From positions 62,001-126,000 of the forward strand of contig NZ_SOEY01000034.1 in assembly GCF_004402535.1 (NCBI RefSeq): DNA of 64,000 bases, in the 5' to 3' direction. The notes below the pieces were generated by a model that had not been told where the DNA came from, did not search any database, and saw only the letters and a program-made list of their open reading frames with translations. Numbering within the stretch: position 1 is the stretch's first letter; the number at the start of each line of letters is the position of its first letter. Position numbers and translations under genes: made by a program. This document shows, piece after piece, positions 25,391-33,558 of this stretch. This DNA is from Cryobacterium glaciale (lineage in GTDB: Bacteria; Actinomycetota; Actinomycetes; Actinomycetales; Microbacteriaceae).

Positions 25391-26422
25391 GTGCAGCTGA
25401 GCGACGACATCGACGAGTTTCTGCGTTATCTCACCGCCGAGCGCGGCTACTCGACCCACACGGTGCGGGCCTATCGCACCGACCTGCACCAACTGGCCGG
25501 GTTTGCGGCCGAGCGGGGCGCAACGGCATCCGCTGAGCTGAGCCTGGAACTGCTGCGGGAATGGCTCTGGGTGGCCACCCAGGCCGGCCTGGCCCGGGCC
25601 ACCCTGGCCCGGCGTTCGGCGTCGGCCCGCAGCTTCACCGCCTGGCTCGCGCAGAGCCACGACGACGGCATCGACCCGGCGGCTCGCCTGCGCTCGCCGA
25701 AGCCCGGTCGCACCCTGCCGCGCGTCATCAACCACACGCAGATGACCGACCTGCTCGACCTGTTGGCGGCTCGTGCCGCCGGGGGAGAGTCGCTCGCGCT
25801 GCGAGACCTCGCCATCGTCGAGCTGCTCTACGCCTCGGCGCTGCGCGTCTCCGAGCTGGTCGGCCTCGATCTTGCCGACGTCGACCTCGAACAGTTGACC
25901 GTGCGGGTCACCGGCAAGGGCGCGAAGGAACGCGTGGTTCCGTTCGGGGTTCCGGCGCAGCGTGCCCTCGTCGAGTACCTGCGCGAGGCCCGGCTCACAC
26001 TCGCAGCCGGTGCCGCGGCGCCAGCGAAAACCAATGCAGGGCAGACCAATGCAGGGCAGACCAGTGCCGGGAAAGCCGTTTTCGTGCAAGCCGGCGCAGT
26101 GCAACCCGCGACGGACGCCCGATCGAATCCTGCGCTCCCCAACGTCGCCGCAGTCTTCCTGGGCCGTCAGGGCAAGCGTCTCGGCGTGCGCGGGGTCTAC
26201 CGCCTTGTCGCCGCGCTGCTCGAAGCGGTTCCTGGTGCCGGCCCGGCCGGCCCGCACGCCCTGCGCCACACGGCCGCCACCCATCTGCTCGATGGCGGGG
26301 CCGACCTGCGCGCCGTGCAGGAACTCCTCGGGCACGTCAGCCTCGGCACCACCCAGATCTATACCCACGTCTCGGCGGAACGCCTCAAAGCGAGCTACGG
26401 GCTCGCCCACCCGCGCGCCTGA
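25391..26422 (+). CDS. xerC: Tyrosine recombinase XerC/XerD family
   Basis: It resolves chromosome dimers at dif with a partner Xer protein. The 343 residues contain an N-terminal SAM-like domain (DDIDEFLRYLTAERGYSTHTVRAYRTDLHQLAGF) and the catalytic domain with Arg (YASALRVSELVGLDLADVD), Lys (TGKGAKERVVPFG), HxxR (PHALRHTAATHLLDGGADLRAVQELLGH) and Tyr (TTQIYTHV). It is about 40 residues longer than usual because of a repetitive insertion near residues 205-255, between the Lys hairpin and HxxR. GTG 25391 is used. Position near comM-dprA and upstream of rpsB favours XerC. Confidence 0.9.
   Translation: MQLSDDIDEFLRYLTAERGYSTHTVRAYRTDLHQLAGFAAERGATASAELSLELLREWLWVATQAGLARATLARRSASARSFTAWLAQSHDDGIDPAARLRSPKPGRTLPRVINHTQMTDLLDLLAARAAGGESLALRDLAIVELLYASALRVSELVGLDLADVDLEQLTVRVTGKGAKERVVPFGVPAQRALVEYLREARLTLAAGAAAPAKTNAGQTNAGQTSAGKAVFVQAGAVQPATDARSNPALPNVAAVFLGRQGKRLGVRGVYRLVAALLEAVPGAGPAGPHALRHTAATHLLDGGADLRAVQELLGHVSLGTTQIYTHVSAERLKASYGLAHPRA
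26033..26077 (+). repeat. 15-bp tandem repeat inside xerC (NAGQT units)
   Basis: Two identical in-frame 15-bp units (AATGCAGGGCAGACC) and a third degenerate one encode NAGQT-NAGQT-SAGKA at residues 215-229. Confidence 0.85.
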
Positions 26423-26452
26423 CTCGGCCGAGGGCTCAGCCGCGGGAATAGC

Positions 26453-26480
26453 GAGCAGCGAGCAGCGAGCAGCGATCAGC
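26453..26480. repeat. 7-bp tandem repeat (GAGCAGC x3 + GATCAGC)
   Basis: Three perfect and one imperfect 7-bp units lie between convergent xerC and the M23 gene. The last unit overlaps the M23 stop codon. Confidence 0.8.
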
Positions 26481-27042
26481 GCCAGGGGCCAGACCTCGGA
26501 GCCGTCGCATCAGGCGCCGTCGGCAGCAGAACGGCCCGGGGGAGCTTCTCAAGATAGAGCAGCGGCGAGACGTAGGACCCGTGCAGACGCACCCCCAGGT
26601 GCAGGCACCCGGGCGGGCAGTGACCGCCGCTGCCCACGGTGCCGATCACCTGCCCGGCGCGCACCCGGTCGCCCACGGCGACGACGGCATCCACGGGCTC
26701 GACCGTCATGATCACGTCACCCGGCTGCGTGATCGACAGGACCGGCCGATCGACGACGGTGCCCGCGAACGACACCACGCCCTCGTGCGGTGCCAACACA
26801 GACTGCTGCGCCTCGGCTGCGAGGTCGATCCCGCGGTGGCCGCCGGCATAGGGTGACGCCGGCGCCAGAAAGGCCCGGGTCACGGGGTGTGGTGCCGCGA
26901 GTGGCCAGCGCCAGGCATCCGCTCTGGTCGGTGCGGCACCCCCCGGCGGCGTGGACGAGGTAGCGCCGGTTGGCGACCCGGCACCGAGAATTAGGATCAC
27001 GGTGATGAGGGCGGATGCCGCCGGTGCGCGCAAATTCTGCAT
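26476..27042 (-). CDS. Secreted M23-family peptidase-like protein, active-site His replaced
   Basis: The 188 residues start with a signal peptide (ALITVILILGAGSPTGA, no lipobox). The LytM/M23 fold follows: WRWPLAAPHPVTRAF, zinc ligands H69 and D73 in GGHRGIDLA, APHEGVVSFAGTVVDRPVLSI, VVAVGDRVRAGQVIGTVG, and HCPPGCLHLGVR. The usual HxH motif reads C146-L-H148: the zinc His is kept but the first, catalytic His is Cys. It may be a non-hydrolytic, EnvC/NlpD-like wall regulator or bind through the Cys. ATG 27042 has GGGAGC just upstream. Confidence 0.88.
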   Translation of the reverse strand: MQNLRAPAASALITVILILGAGSPTGATSSTPPGGAAPTRADAWRWPLAAPHPVTRAFLAPASPYAGGHRGIDLAAEAQQSVLAPHEGVVSFAGTVVDRPVLSITQPGDVIMTVEPVDAVVAVGDRVRAGQVIGTVGSGGHCPPGCLHLGVRLHGSYVSPLLYLEKLPRAVLLPTAPDATAPRSGPWR

Positions 27043-27384
27043 GCTCCCACCCTGCCGCCCGATCGCGGTGGTAGTCGCGCGTCGCACGGACCAGTGCACG
27101 CTTCTGCACTTTCGGGCCTGTGCAGGAGACGGCGCGCGCAGCAGACCCCGACTCCCACCCGGTCGCACCGGCACCCCCGGCGGTGATACGCTATCCCCAG
27201 CAGCGCTTTGTGCGCTGACTACGCGTGCCCATTTGGCCGCCATGTCCAATCGGTCCCGTCTCACGAGATTCTCGCGTGAAACAGGGCGGACGTGTGCCGG
27301 GCACCAGGAGCGATGATCGACCGATCATCGCACAAACCGATTGGTGTGGCTTTTCGAGCCCGCACCAGAACAGGAGTACGGCAC
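27043..27384. other. 342-bp gene-free spacer between the M23 gene and rpsB
   Basis: It holds the divergent promoters of the M23 gene and the rpsB-tsf unit and the rpsB leader. I see a hairpin at 27310-27331 and a Shine-Dalgarno sequence (CAGGAGTACGGCAC) before rpsB, but no convincing ORF and no tRNA. Confidence 0.6.
27310..27331 (+). promoter_or_regulatory. 9-bp hairpin in the rpsB leader
   Basis: GCGATGATC (27310-27318) and GATCATCGC (27323-27331) form a perfect stem with a GACC tetraloop, 53 nt upstream of the rpsB ATG. S2 autoregulates through leader RNA in some bacteria; here only the hairpin is seen. Confidence 0.5.
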
Positions 27385-28320
27385 ATGGCCGTCGTAACCA
27401 TTCGCCAGCTGCTTGACAGCGGCGTGCACTTCGGGCACCAGACCCGCCGTTGGAACCCGAAGATGAAACGCTTCATCTTCACCGAGCGTTCCGGCATCTA
27501 CATCATCGACCTGCAGCAGTCGCTCGGGTTCGTTGACAAGGCCTATGACTTCGTCAAGGAGACGGTTGCCCACGGCGGCACCATCCTCTTCGTCGGCACC
27601 AAGAAGCAGGCCCAGGAATCCATCTCAGAGCAGGCGCAGCGCGTGGGCCAGCCCTACGTCAACCAGCGCTGGCTCGGTGGACTCCTCACCAACTTCCAGA
27701 CCGTTTCCAAGCGTCTGGCCCGCATGAAAGAACTCGAAGAGCTCGACTTCGAAGACACCGCCAAGAGCGGTTTCACGAAGAAGGAAATGCTCATCAAGAA
27801 GCGCGAGCTCGTCAAGCTGCACAAGAGCCTCGGCGGAATCCGCAACCTCACGAAGACCCCGTCTGCGCTGTGGGTTGTTGACACCAATAAGGAGCACCTC
27901 GCCATCGACGAGGCGCGCAAGCTCGGCATCCCCGTCATCGCTATCCTCGACACCAACTGCGACCCCGACGACGTGCAGTACCCGATCCCGGGCAACGACG
28001 ACGCCATCCGCTCCGTTGGCCTGCTGACCCGCATCATCGCGGACGCCGCAGCCGAGGGACTCATCCAGCGCCACGCCAAGCCGGAGGCCGAAGTCGAGCC
28101 CCTCGCCGCATGGGAAGCTGAACTTCTCCAGGCCTCGGAGACCGAGACCACCCCCGCGCAGTCCTCTGCCGAGACCGAGAAGGTTGCCGACGCTAGCGTC
28201 CCAACCGACGAGGCCGTTGTTGCAGAGCCCACCATCGCCGACGCTGTCGCCGACACCGAGGTTGCCGCCGTACTGGCCGCCGTCGCTGACGAGCCTGTCG
28301 TCGCCGACGAGACCAAGTAA
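27385..28320 (+). CDS. rpsB: 30S ribosomal protein S2
   Basis: S2 binds late in 30S assembly. The start is ATG 27385 ([44 protein letters not shown]), with AGGAG upstream; a GTG at 27292 is in frame but unlike S2. [29 protein letters not shown] is typical. At 311 residues it is about 60 longer than E. coli S2, because of a Glu/Ala/Val/Thr-rich tail. The tsf gene follows after 10 nt. Confidence 0.97.
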   Translation: MAVVTIRQLLDSGVHFGHQTRRWNPKMKRFIFTERSGIYIIDLQQSLGFVDKAYDFVKETVAHGGTILFVGTKKQAQESISEQAQRVGQPYVNQRWLGGLLTNFQTVSKRLARMKELEELDFEDTAKSGFTKKEMLIKKRELVKLHKSLGGIRNLTKTPSALWVVDTNKEHLAIDEARKLGIPVIAILDTNCDPDDVQYPIPGNDDAIRSVGLLTRIIADAAAEGLIQRHAKPEAEVEPLAAWEAELLQASETETTPAQSSAETEKVADASVPTDEAVVAEPTIADAVADTEVAAVLAAVADEPVVADETK

Positions 28321-28330
28321 GGAACCCGGT

Positions 28331-29158
28331 ATGGCAAACTTCACACTCGAAAACGTCAAGGCTCTTCGCGAGAACCTCGGCACCGGAATGGTCGACACCA
28401 AGAATGCCCTCGTTGAAGCTGACGGTGACATGGACAAGGCCATCGAGATCCTGCGTCTCAAGGGTGCCAAGGGCAACGCTAAGCGCGCTGACCGTTCCAC
28501 CTCTGAGGGACTCGTCGCTGCCAAGGAAATCGGTACGACCGCGTACATGATCGAACTCGCCTGCGAGACCGACTTCGTCGCGAAGGGTGACAAGTTCGTC
28601 GTCCTGGCCGACAAGGTTCTCGACGCGATCGCCGCCGCTGGCGCGACCACGGTCGAGGCCGGATTGGCCGCAGCGGCCGGAACGCAGACCGTCGCCGAGC
28701 TCATCGACGGCGAAGCCGCCATCATCGGCGAAAAGTTCGAACTTCGCCGTGTTGCCGCCGTCACGGGCGAATCGTTCTCGATCTACCTGCACAAGACCAG
28801 CAAGGACCTGCCCCCGCAGGTCGGCGTTGTTCTCGGCTTCTCCGGTTTCGACGTGGAGACCGCTCGCAGCGTGGCCCAGCACATCTCGTTCGCCAACCCC
28901 GAGTACCTCGCGGCGAGCGATGTTCCTGCTGAACTCGTGGAAACCGAGCGCAAGATCGTCACCGAGATCTCGAAGAACGAGGGCAAGCCGGAAGCGGCAC
29001 TGCCCAAGATCGTTGAGGGACGCGTCAAGGCGTACCTCAAGCAGGTCGCACTGCTCGAACAGGACTACGCCAAGGACAACAAGTTGTCCGTTGCGAAGGT
29101 TCTCGACGACGCAAAACTGACCGTGTCGGGCTTCGCCCGGTTCAAGGTCGGCGCCTAA
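28331..29158 (+). CDS. tsf: Elongation factor Ts
   Basis: EF-Ts exchanges GDP for GTP on EF-Tu. The 275 residues begin with the UBA-like domain MANFTLENVKALRENLGTGMVDTKNALVEADGDMDKAIEILRLKG, then the TDFVAKGD core motif (ELACETDFVAKGDKF) and the dimerisation halves ending LDDAKLTVSGFARFKVGA. It is co-transcribed with rpsB and followed by a strong intrinsic terminator. Confidence 0.97.
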   Translation: MANFTLENVKALRENLGTGMVDTKNALVEADGDMDKAIEILRLKGAKGNAKRADRSTSEGLVAAKEIGTTAYMIELACETDFVAKGDKFVVLADKVLDAIAAAGATTVEAGLAAAAGTQTVAELIDGEAAIIGEKFELRRVAAVTGESFSIYLHKTSKDLPPQVGVVLGFSGFDVETARSVAQHISFANPEYLAASDVPAELVETERKIVTEISKNEGKPEAALPKIVEGRVKAYLKQVALLEQDYAKDNKLSVAKVLDDAKLTVSGFARFKVGA

Positions 29159-29167
29159 CAAAAAATG

Positions 29168-29207
29168 ACGGAGGTCGGATTGCGAAAGCGATCCGGCCTC
29201 CGTTTTT
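29168..29207 (+). terminator. Intrinsic terminator of rpsB-tsf
   Basis: ACGGAGG-TCGGAT (29168-29180) pairs with ATCCGGCCTCCGT (29191-29203), followed by a run of five T residues. It starts 10 nt after the tsf stop. Confidence 0.9.
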
Positions 29208-29278
29208 GCGTGTGCCCCCGGCAGGGGTAGCGCACTTGGTAGTTTGGTAGCATCCCCTCTCGGAAGGCCCCGCACGAC

Positions 29279-30064
29279 ATGACTGACACGGCCAGCACGC
29301 CCATGACCCACACCAGCCCGACCAGCGCTTTCGCTAGCGCGGTCAGGCCAACCCCGGTCGTGAAGAAGCGACGAGTGCTTCTCAAACTGTCCGGTGAGGC
29401 CTTCGGCGGCGGCGCCGTCGGTGTGAATCCGGATGTCGTCAGCTCGCTGGCCCGCGAGATCGCCGAGGGTGCCAAGCACGTCGAAGTGGCCATCGTCGTG
29501 GGTGGCGGAAACTTCTTTCGTGGCGCCGAACTCTCTCAGCGCGGAATGGACCGTGGCCGCGCCGACTACATGGGCATGCTCGGCACCGTCATGAACGCCC
29601 TCGCCCTGCAGGACTTTCTCGAACAGGCCGGCGCTGAGACCCGCGTGCAGTCCGCCATCTCGATGACCCAGGTCGCCGAGCAGTACATTCCGCGGCGCGC
29701 CGAGCGTCACCTGGAGAAGGGGCGTGTCGTCATCTTCGGTGCCGGCGCCGGACTGCCGTACTTCTCCACCGACACGGTCGCAGCCCAGCGCGCCCTGGAA
29801 ATCGACGCCGACGTCGTGCTCGTTGCCAAGAACGGCGTCGACGGCGTCTATTCCGACGACCCCCGCACCAACCCCGACGCCCAGAAGATCCATCACATCA
29901 CCTACCTGGAGGCCCTACAGCGCGGCCTCAAGGTGGTCGACTCCACTGCGTTCAGCCTGTGCATGGACAACCACATGCCCATGCAGGTGTTCGGCATGGC
30001 GCCGGAGGGTAACGTCACCGCTGCCATCCTCGGCACCGATCTGGGCACTCGCGTCTCCAACTAG
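29279..30064 (+). CDS. pyrH: Uridylate kinase
   Basis: UMP kinase phosphorylates UMP to UDP for pyrimidine nucleotide synthesis. The amino-acid-kinase fold shows [77 protein letters not shown] and [16 protein letters not shown]. The 261 residues include a Thr/Ser-rich leader of about 25 before the core. ATG 29279 is kept; an internal ATG (residue 9) is possible. pyrH is separated from tsf by the terminator and precedes frr. Confidence 0.96.
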   Translation: MTDTASTPMTHTSPTSAFASAVRPTPVVKKRRVLLKLSGEAFGGGAVGVNPDVVSSLAREIAEGAKHVEVAIVVGGGNFFRGAELSQRGMDRGRADYMGMLGTVMNALALQDFLEQAGAETRVQSAISMTQVAEQYIPRRAERHLEKGRVVIFGAGAGLPYFSTDTVAAQRALEIDADVVLVAKNGVDGVYSDDPRTNPDAQKIHHITYLEALQRGLKVVDSTAFSLCMDNHMPMQVFGMAPEGNVTAAILGTDLGTRVSN

Positions 30065-30094
30065 AATTGTTCCACCACCAATAAAGGAGTCACC

Positions 30095-30649
30095 GTGATC
30101 GCGGATGTTCTTTCCGACGCCACTGCGCGCATGAACCGGGCCCTCGAGGCCGCCAAAGACGATTTTGGCACCGTGCGTACGGGCCGCGCCAACCCGCAGA
30201 TGTTCGCGAAGATTCTGGTGAGCTACTACGGCACGCTGACCCCGCTGGAACAGCTCGCATCGCTGCAAAACCAGGAAGCCCGCACGATGCTGATCGGCCC
30301 GTACGATAAGGCTGCGCTGCGCGACATCGAGATCGCCATTCGCGACACTCCGAACCTGGGCGCCAACGTCGGCAACGACGGCACCACCATTCGGGCCACC
30401 CTCCCCGAACTCACCACGGAACGCCGCAAGGAATTCGTGAAGATCGTCAAGGCCAAGGCGGAGGATGCCCGCATCTCCGTGCGCAACATTCGCCGCAAGG
30501 CCAAGGACGAGCTCGACGCGCTCAAGAGCGAGGTCGGCGACGACGAGGTCGGTCGTGCCGAGAAAGAGCTTGAGCTGATCACGAAGAGCCACGTGGACGG
30601 CATTGACGACGCCTTCAAGCGCAAGGAAGCCGAACTCCTCGAGATCTAG
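30095..30649 (+). CDS. frr: Ribosome recycling factor
   Basis: RRF splits post-termination ribosomes with EF-G. The 184 residues match the family: [76 protein letters not shown] and the ending [20 protein letters not shown] 30095 has a near-perfect AAAGGAG 6 nt upstream. It sits in the conserved pyrH-frr-cdsA order. Confidence 0.97.
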   Translation: MIADVLSDATARMNRALEAAKDDFGTVRTGRANPQMFAKILVSYYGTLTPLEQLASLQNQEARTMLIGPYDKAALRDIEIAIRDTPNLGANVGNDGTTIRATLPELTTERRKEFVKIVKAKAEDARISVRNIRRKAKDELDALKSEVGDDEVGRAEKELELITKSHVDGIDDAFKRKEAELLEI

Positions 30650-30660
30650 GAAACGATCAG

Positions 30661-31674
30661 ATGACCGAGAAACCGGGGAACGACCAGCCGCCTAAACGCG
30701 GTCACGGCGTCAGTCGCGCCGAGTTTCGGGCGCAGGTGAAAACGACGCGCGCTGACTTCGAACGGCAGGTGCAGACCACCAAGGCCGATTTCGAACGTCA
30801 GGTGCAGGCCACCCGCGCCCAGCTCGACGCGACGAACGAGCGCATCGAAGCACGCACCGGGCGCAACCTCATTCTGGCCATTCTGATCGGGCTCGTACTC
30901 GGCGGCTCCATGCTGGTCAGCCTCATCATCATCAAACAGCTCTTCATGATCTTTGCGGTCGTGATCGTGGCTTTCTGTGCCTTTGAGCTGGCGCAGGCCC
31001 TGCGGTACGCCGGGCGCAACGTGCCCCGCATCCCCGTGATCATCTCCGCGATCGCGATCGTCCCTGCGGCGTTCTACGGCGAGGCGACCGGCCAGTGGCT
31101 GGTCATGCTTGGCGGTATCGCGCTGATCGCGCTGTGGCGGCTGGCGCTGTTGGTGATTCCGTCACATCGCGCCTCGGCCCGTTCCGTCGTCGGTGACGTG
31201 GGTGGCGGCATCCTGATTCAGGTCTACGTCGTATTCCTCGCGAGCTTCGCCGTGTTGCTCGTCGCCCAGGACCACGGCCAGTGGTGGACGCTCGCCTTTC
31301 TCATCCTGGTGATCTCCGCCGATACCGGTGCGTACGTGAGCGGGCTCAACTTCGGCAAGCACCCAATGGCACCCTCGATCAGCCCCAAGAAGACCTGGGA
31401 AGGCTTCATCGGTGCCGGCCTGATCTGCATGATTGCCGGCGTTTTGCTGTCGATCTTCATGCTCGACCAGCCGTGGTGGTTCGGCCTGGTGTTCGGGTCG
31501 GTCATTCTGCTGACGGCGACCTTCGGCGATCTGGCCGAATCGCTCATCAAACGCGACCTCGGCATCAAGGACATGAGTTCGTGGCTGCCAGGGCACGGCG
31601 GTTTTCTCGATCGGCTGGACTCCATCCTGCCGTCGGCCGCTGCCGCCTACGCGCTCTACCTGGTGTTCGCGTGA
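30661..31674 (+). CDS. cdsA: Phosphatidate cytidylyltransferase with an 11-residue-repeat N-terminus
   Basis: CdsA makes CDP-diacylglycerol, the precursor of all phospholipids, at the membrane. Residues 17-60 form four 11-residue repeats, a soluble amphipathic or coiled-coil helix not part of the CdsA core. About eight membrane segments follow from residue 73 (NLILAILIGLVLGGSMLVSLIII). The C-terminal signature appears as SPKKTWEGFIGAGLI and FGDLAESLIKRDLGIKDMSSWLPGHGGFLDRLDSIL. ATG 30661 lies 11 nt after the frr stop. Confidence 0.95.
   Translation: MTEKPGNDQPPKRGHGVSRAEFRAQVKTTRADFERQVQTTKADFERQVQATRAQLDATNERIEARTGRNLILAILIGLVLGGSMLVSLIIIKQLFMIFAVVIVAFCAFELAQALRYAGRNVPRIPVIISAIAIVPAAFYGEATGQWLVMLGGIALIALWRLALLVIPSHRASARSVVGDVGGGILIQVYVVFLASFAVLLVAQDHGQWWTLAFLILVISADTGAYVSGLNFGKHPMAPSISPKKTWEGFIGAGLICMIAGVLLSIFMLDQPWWFGLVFGSVILLTATFGDLAESLIKRDLGIKDMSSWLPGHGGFLDRLDSILPSAAAAYALYLVFA
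30709..30840 (+). repeat. Four 33-bp repeats in cdsA encoding 11-residue units
   Basis: The units read VSRAEFRAQVK, TTRADFERQVQ, TTKADFERQVQ and ATRAQLDATNE (residues 17-60). The middle two are nearly identical at the protein level and also similar in DNA. An 11-residue period marks a hendecad helix. Confidence 0.85.
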
Positions 31675-31721
31675 GTGCGCCCGATTCTTCCCGCACGATG
31701 CCAGTACGAGACAATGAGACC

Positions 31722-32459
31722 ATGAGCACCATATTTCCCCGAGTGGGCAAGAAGACGCTCGGCTACAACGTTGGCCAGGTCGAAGCGTTCCTGGCTGCTG
31801 CTCGCCGCGCCTACGACCAGCCAGAACAGCACGACGATGACATCGATACCGATACCGATACCGGCACCGTGGAATCCGTCGATGAGATCGCAGCCGGCAC
31901 CGAGCCCGATGATGATCCGCTCGAGGCTGTGCCCGGCGACGAGACGGCGGGTACCGACGGTACCGACGCCATCCATGCCATCGTTGCCGAGAAGGCGGAG
32001 GCGGAAGCGAATCGCACCGGACTCACCCTGACGGCCGAAGGCATCCGTCATACCGCTTTTGCAATGCACAGGGGCGGATTCTCGCCCGAACACGTCGATG
32101 GGGCCCTGGAACGTCTGGAAGACGCCTTTGCGGCCCGGGAACGTTTTCAGGCTGCCCGCGCCGGGAGAGAGCAGGCGTGGATGGCTGAGGCCGAAAGCAC
32201 CGCCGACGTGCTCGTGGCCCGGCTCAGCCGCGCGCCTGGTCACCGTTTCACCCGGGCGAGCGTGTTGGCGGTCGGCTATAAACGAGTGGATGTCGATCGT
32301 CTCGCCAACAAACTGGTCAAGTATTTTCAAGACGGTCGTGAGCTCACCGTCGATGAGGTTCGAACTGCCGTTTTTCGCCCTGAACGGGGCGGATACCGGG
32401 AAGCGCAGGTCGACCTGGTGCTGGACAGTGTTGTCGACGTCATGCTCGCGGTCCGCTGA
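31722..32459 (+). CDS. DivIVA-domain protein
   Basis: The N-terminus TIFPRVGKKTLGYNVGQVEAFLAAARRAYD matches the DivIVA membrane/curvature-binding N-domain. Next come an acidic Asp/Thr-rich linker with short DT repeats (DDIDTDTDTGT, about residues 40-90) and a second DivIVA-type unit (LTAEGIRHTAFAMHRGGFSPEHVDGALERLEDAFAARE), then a region ending EVRTAVFRPERGGYREAQVDLVLDSVVDVMLAVR, a third related motif. DivIVA proteins mark poles and septa. ATG 31722 gives a typical N-terminus; GTG 31671, overlapping the cdsA stop, would add 17 residues. Confidence 0.82.
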   Translation: MSTIFPRVGKKTLGYNVGQVEAFLAAARRAYDQPEQHDDDIDTDTDTGTVESVDEIAAGTEPDDDPLEAVPGDETAGTDGTDAIHAIVAEKAEAEANRTGLTLTAEGIRHTAFAMHRGGFSPEHVDGALERLEDAFAARERFQAARAGREQAWMAEAESTADVLVARLSRAPGHRFTRASVLAVGYKRVDVDRLANKLVKYFQDGRELTVDEVRTAVFRPERGGYREAQVDLVLDSVVDVMLAVR

Positions 32460-32474
32460 TTTGGGCTCCGTTAC

Positions 32475-32504
32475 TTGGTTGGTATCAAACTTGTCGGCTA
32501 AGGT
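32475..32504 (+). promoter_or_regulatory. Promoter of the transglycosylase-like gene (TTGGTT-N18-TAAGGT)
   Basis: A -35-like TTGGTT (32475-32480) and -10 TAAGGT (32499-32504) are 18 bp apart. The ATG is 9 nt further on. Confidence 0.55.
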
Positions 32505-32513
32505 CGTTTACTA

Positions 32514-33176
32514 ATGGGTAGGCATCTCAAAGCAATCGACACTGTTCCGGCCGCAGCACGGCCGCTTGTTCGTCGTACCCGGCCGCGGGTGAAGCCGGCG
32601 CACTTTGTGTTCGGGTTCACCGCCGCCTGCGCGTTCGTGCTCGTCACCGTGGTAGACCCCTACTCCGGCGCGACCGCGTCCCCGTATTTTCAAATCGCCG
32701 GGAGTACGGCCGATGTCGGGCCGGCGCAGGCCGTGCTCGTAGCCGGCGGCTACACCAACACCATCACCCGTGACGGCTACGCCGTGACCGAGAAACCTAA
32801 GCCGGTGCCGGTGGTCGTGGCGGTCGAAAAGAAGACGCAGAGTTTCACCGCGCCGTCCGCCGCCGTGCCGGATCCTGGATCGGCCCAGGCCTATGCCTAC
32901 GATGCCGTTGCAGCGCGCGGCTGGGGCGAAGACCAGTACAGCTGCCTCGTCTCGCTCTGGCAGAAGGAATCCGGCTGGCGGGTCAATGCCGAGAACAGCT
33001 CGAGTGGAGCCTACGGAATTCCGCAGTCACTGCCCGGTTCCAAAATGGCAAGCGCCGGCGAAGACTGGGCCACGAACGCCGGTACCCAGATCGAGTGGGG
33101 CCTCGGCTACATCACCGACCGCTATGGCACGCCGTGCGGCGCGTGGGGCAAGTCCCAAGCCTCCGGCTGGTATTAG
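32514..33176 (+). CDS. Exported lytic-transglycosylase-like protein
   Basis: About 220 residues. A basic N-terminus precedes one membrane or signal segment (HFVFGFTAACAFVLVTVV), then a Val/Lys/Pro-rich linker. The C-terminal domain EDQYSCLVSLWQKESGWRVNAENSSSGAYGIPQSLPGSKMAS has the catalytic-Glu and SSGAYGIPQ pattern of SLT/resuscitation-promoting-factor-like wall hydrolases, followed by IEWGLGYITDRYGTPCGAWGKS. It is probably anchored to or released outside the membrane to act on peptidoglycan. Two Cys in the domain could form a disulfide. Confidence 0.85.
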   Translation: MGRHLKAIDTVPAAARPLVRRTRPRVKPAHFVFGFTAACAFVLVTVVDPYSGATASPYFQIAGSTADVGPAQAVLVAGGYTNTITRDGYAVTEKPKPVPVVVAVEKKTQSFTAPSAAVPDPGSAQAYAYDAVAARGWGEDQYSCLVSLWQKESGWRVNAENSSSGAYGIPQSLPGSKMASAGEDWATNAGTQIEWGLGYITDRYGTPCGAWGKSQASGWY

Positions 33177-33211
33177 CAGCAGGCTGGTGCCGGGCCTGGC
33201 TGCCCGCACTT

Positions 33212-33217
33212 TAGACT
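33212..33217 (+). promoter_or_regulatory. -10 box (TAGACT) of the small Cys/His protein gene
   Basis: TAGACT lies 6 nt before ATG 33224 with no Shine-Dalgarno sequence; leaderless spacing. Confidence 0.55.
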
Positions 33218-33223
33218 GGAATC

Positions 33224-33529
33224 ATGGCGCGCAGCAATCGACCCAGAGGCCGCAAAGCCCCGCAGCCTGCCGACGACGATGAGACCGGCGACCTGAACCA
33301 CCTGCTTGCGGGGTGGCGTCGCAGCGAAGTTCGGCGCGACGGCCTGTGGTACGTGCAGCCGGTTCCCGCCAAGCAAGCCGTAAAAACCTACCTGTGCCCC
33401 GGGTGCACTCTCGACATCGTGCCGGGCGCGGCGCACATCGTCACGTGGCGCGGCGACGGAGTGCTCGGCGACGCCGCCGACCTCTCCAACCGGCGGCACT
33501 GGCACTCGCACTGTTGGAAAATCACGTGA
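33224..33529 (+). CDS. Small conserved protein with a Cys/His putative zinc site
   Basis: A 101-residue soluble protein with a basic N-terminus (MARSNRPRGRKAP). Its C-terminal half has CPGC (residues about 65-68) and HWHSHCW near the end, which could bind zinc in an HNH-like or ribbon fold. Similar actinobacterial proteins are often labelled 'ATP/GTP-binding', but no P-loop is present here. Function is unknown. Its stop overlaps an in-frame upstream GTG (33526) of the next gene, so coupling is possible. Confidence 0.75.
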   Translation: MARSNRPRGRKAPQPADDDETGDLNHLLAGWRRSEVRRDGLWYVQPVPAKQAVKTYLCPGCTLDIVPGAAHIVTWRGDGVLGDAADLSNRRHWHSHCWKIT

Positions 33530-33558
33530 CCGGCGAACCCGAGATCCCAGGAGAACCC

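Noticed and set aside
25391..26422. Integrase of a mobile element
   Set aside because: The recombinase has XerC-type domains and sits in a housekeeping context without attachment repeats or cargo genes.
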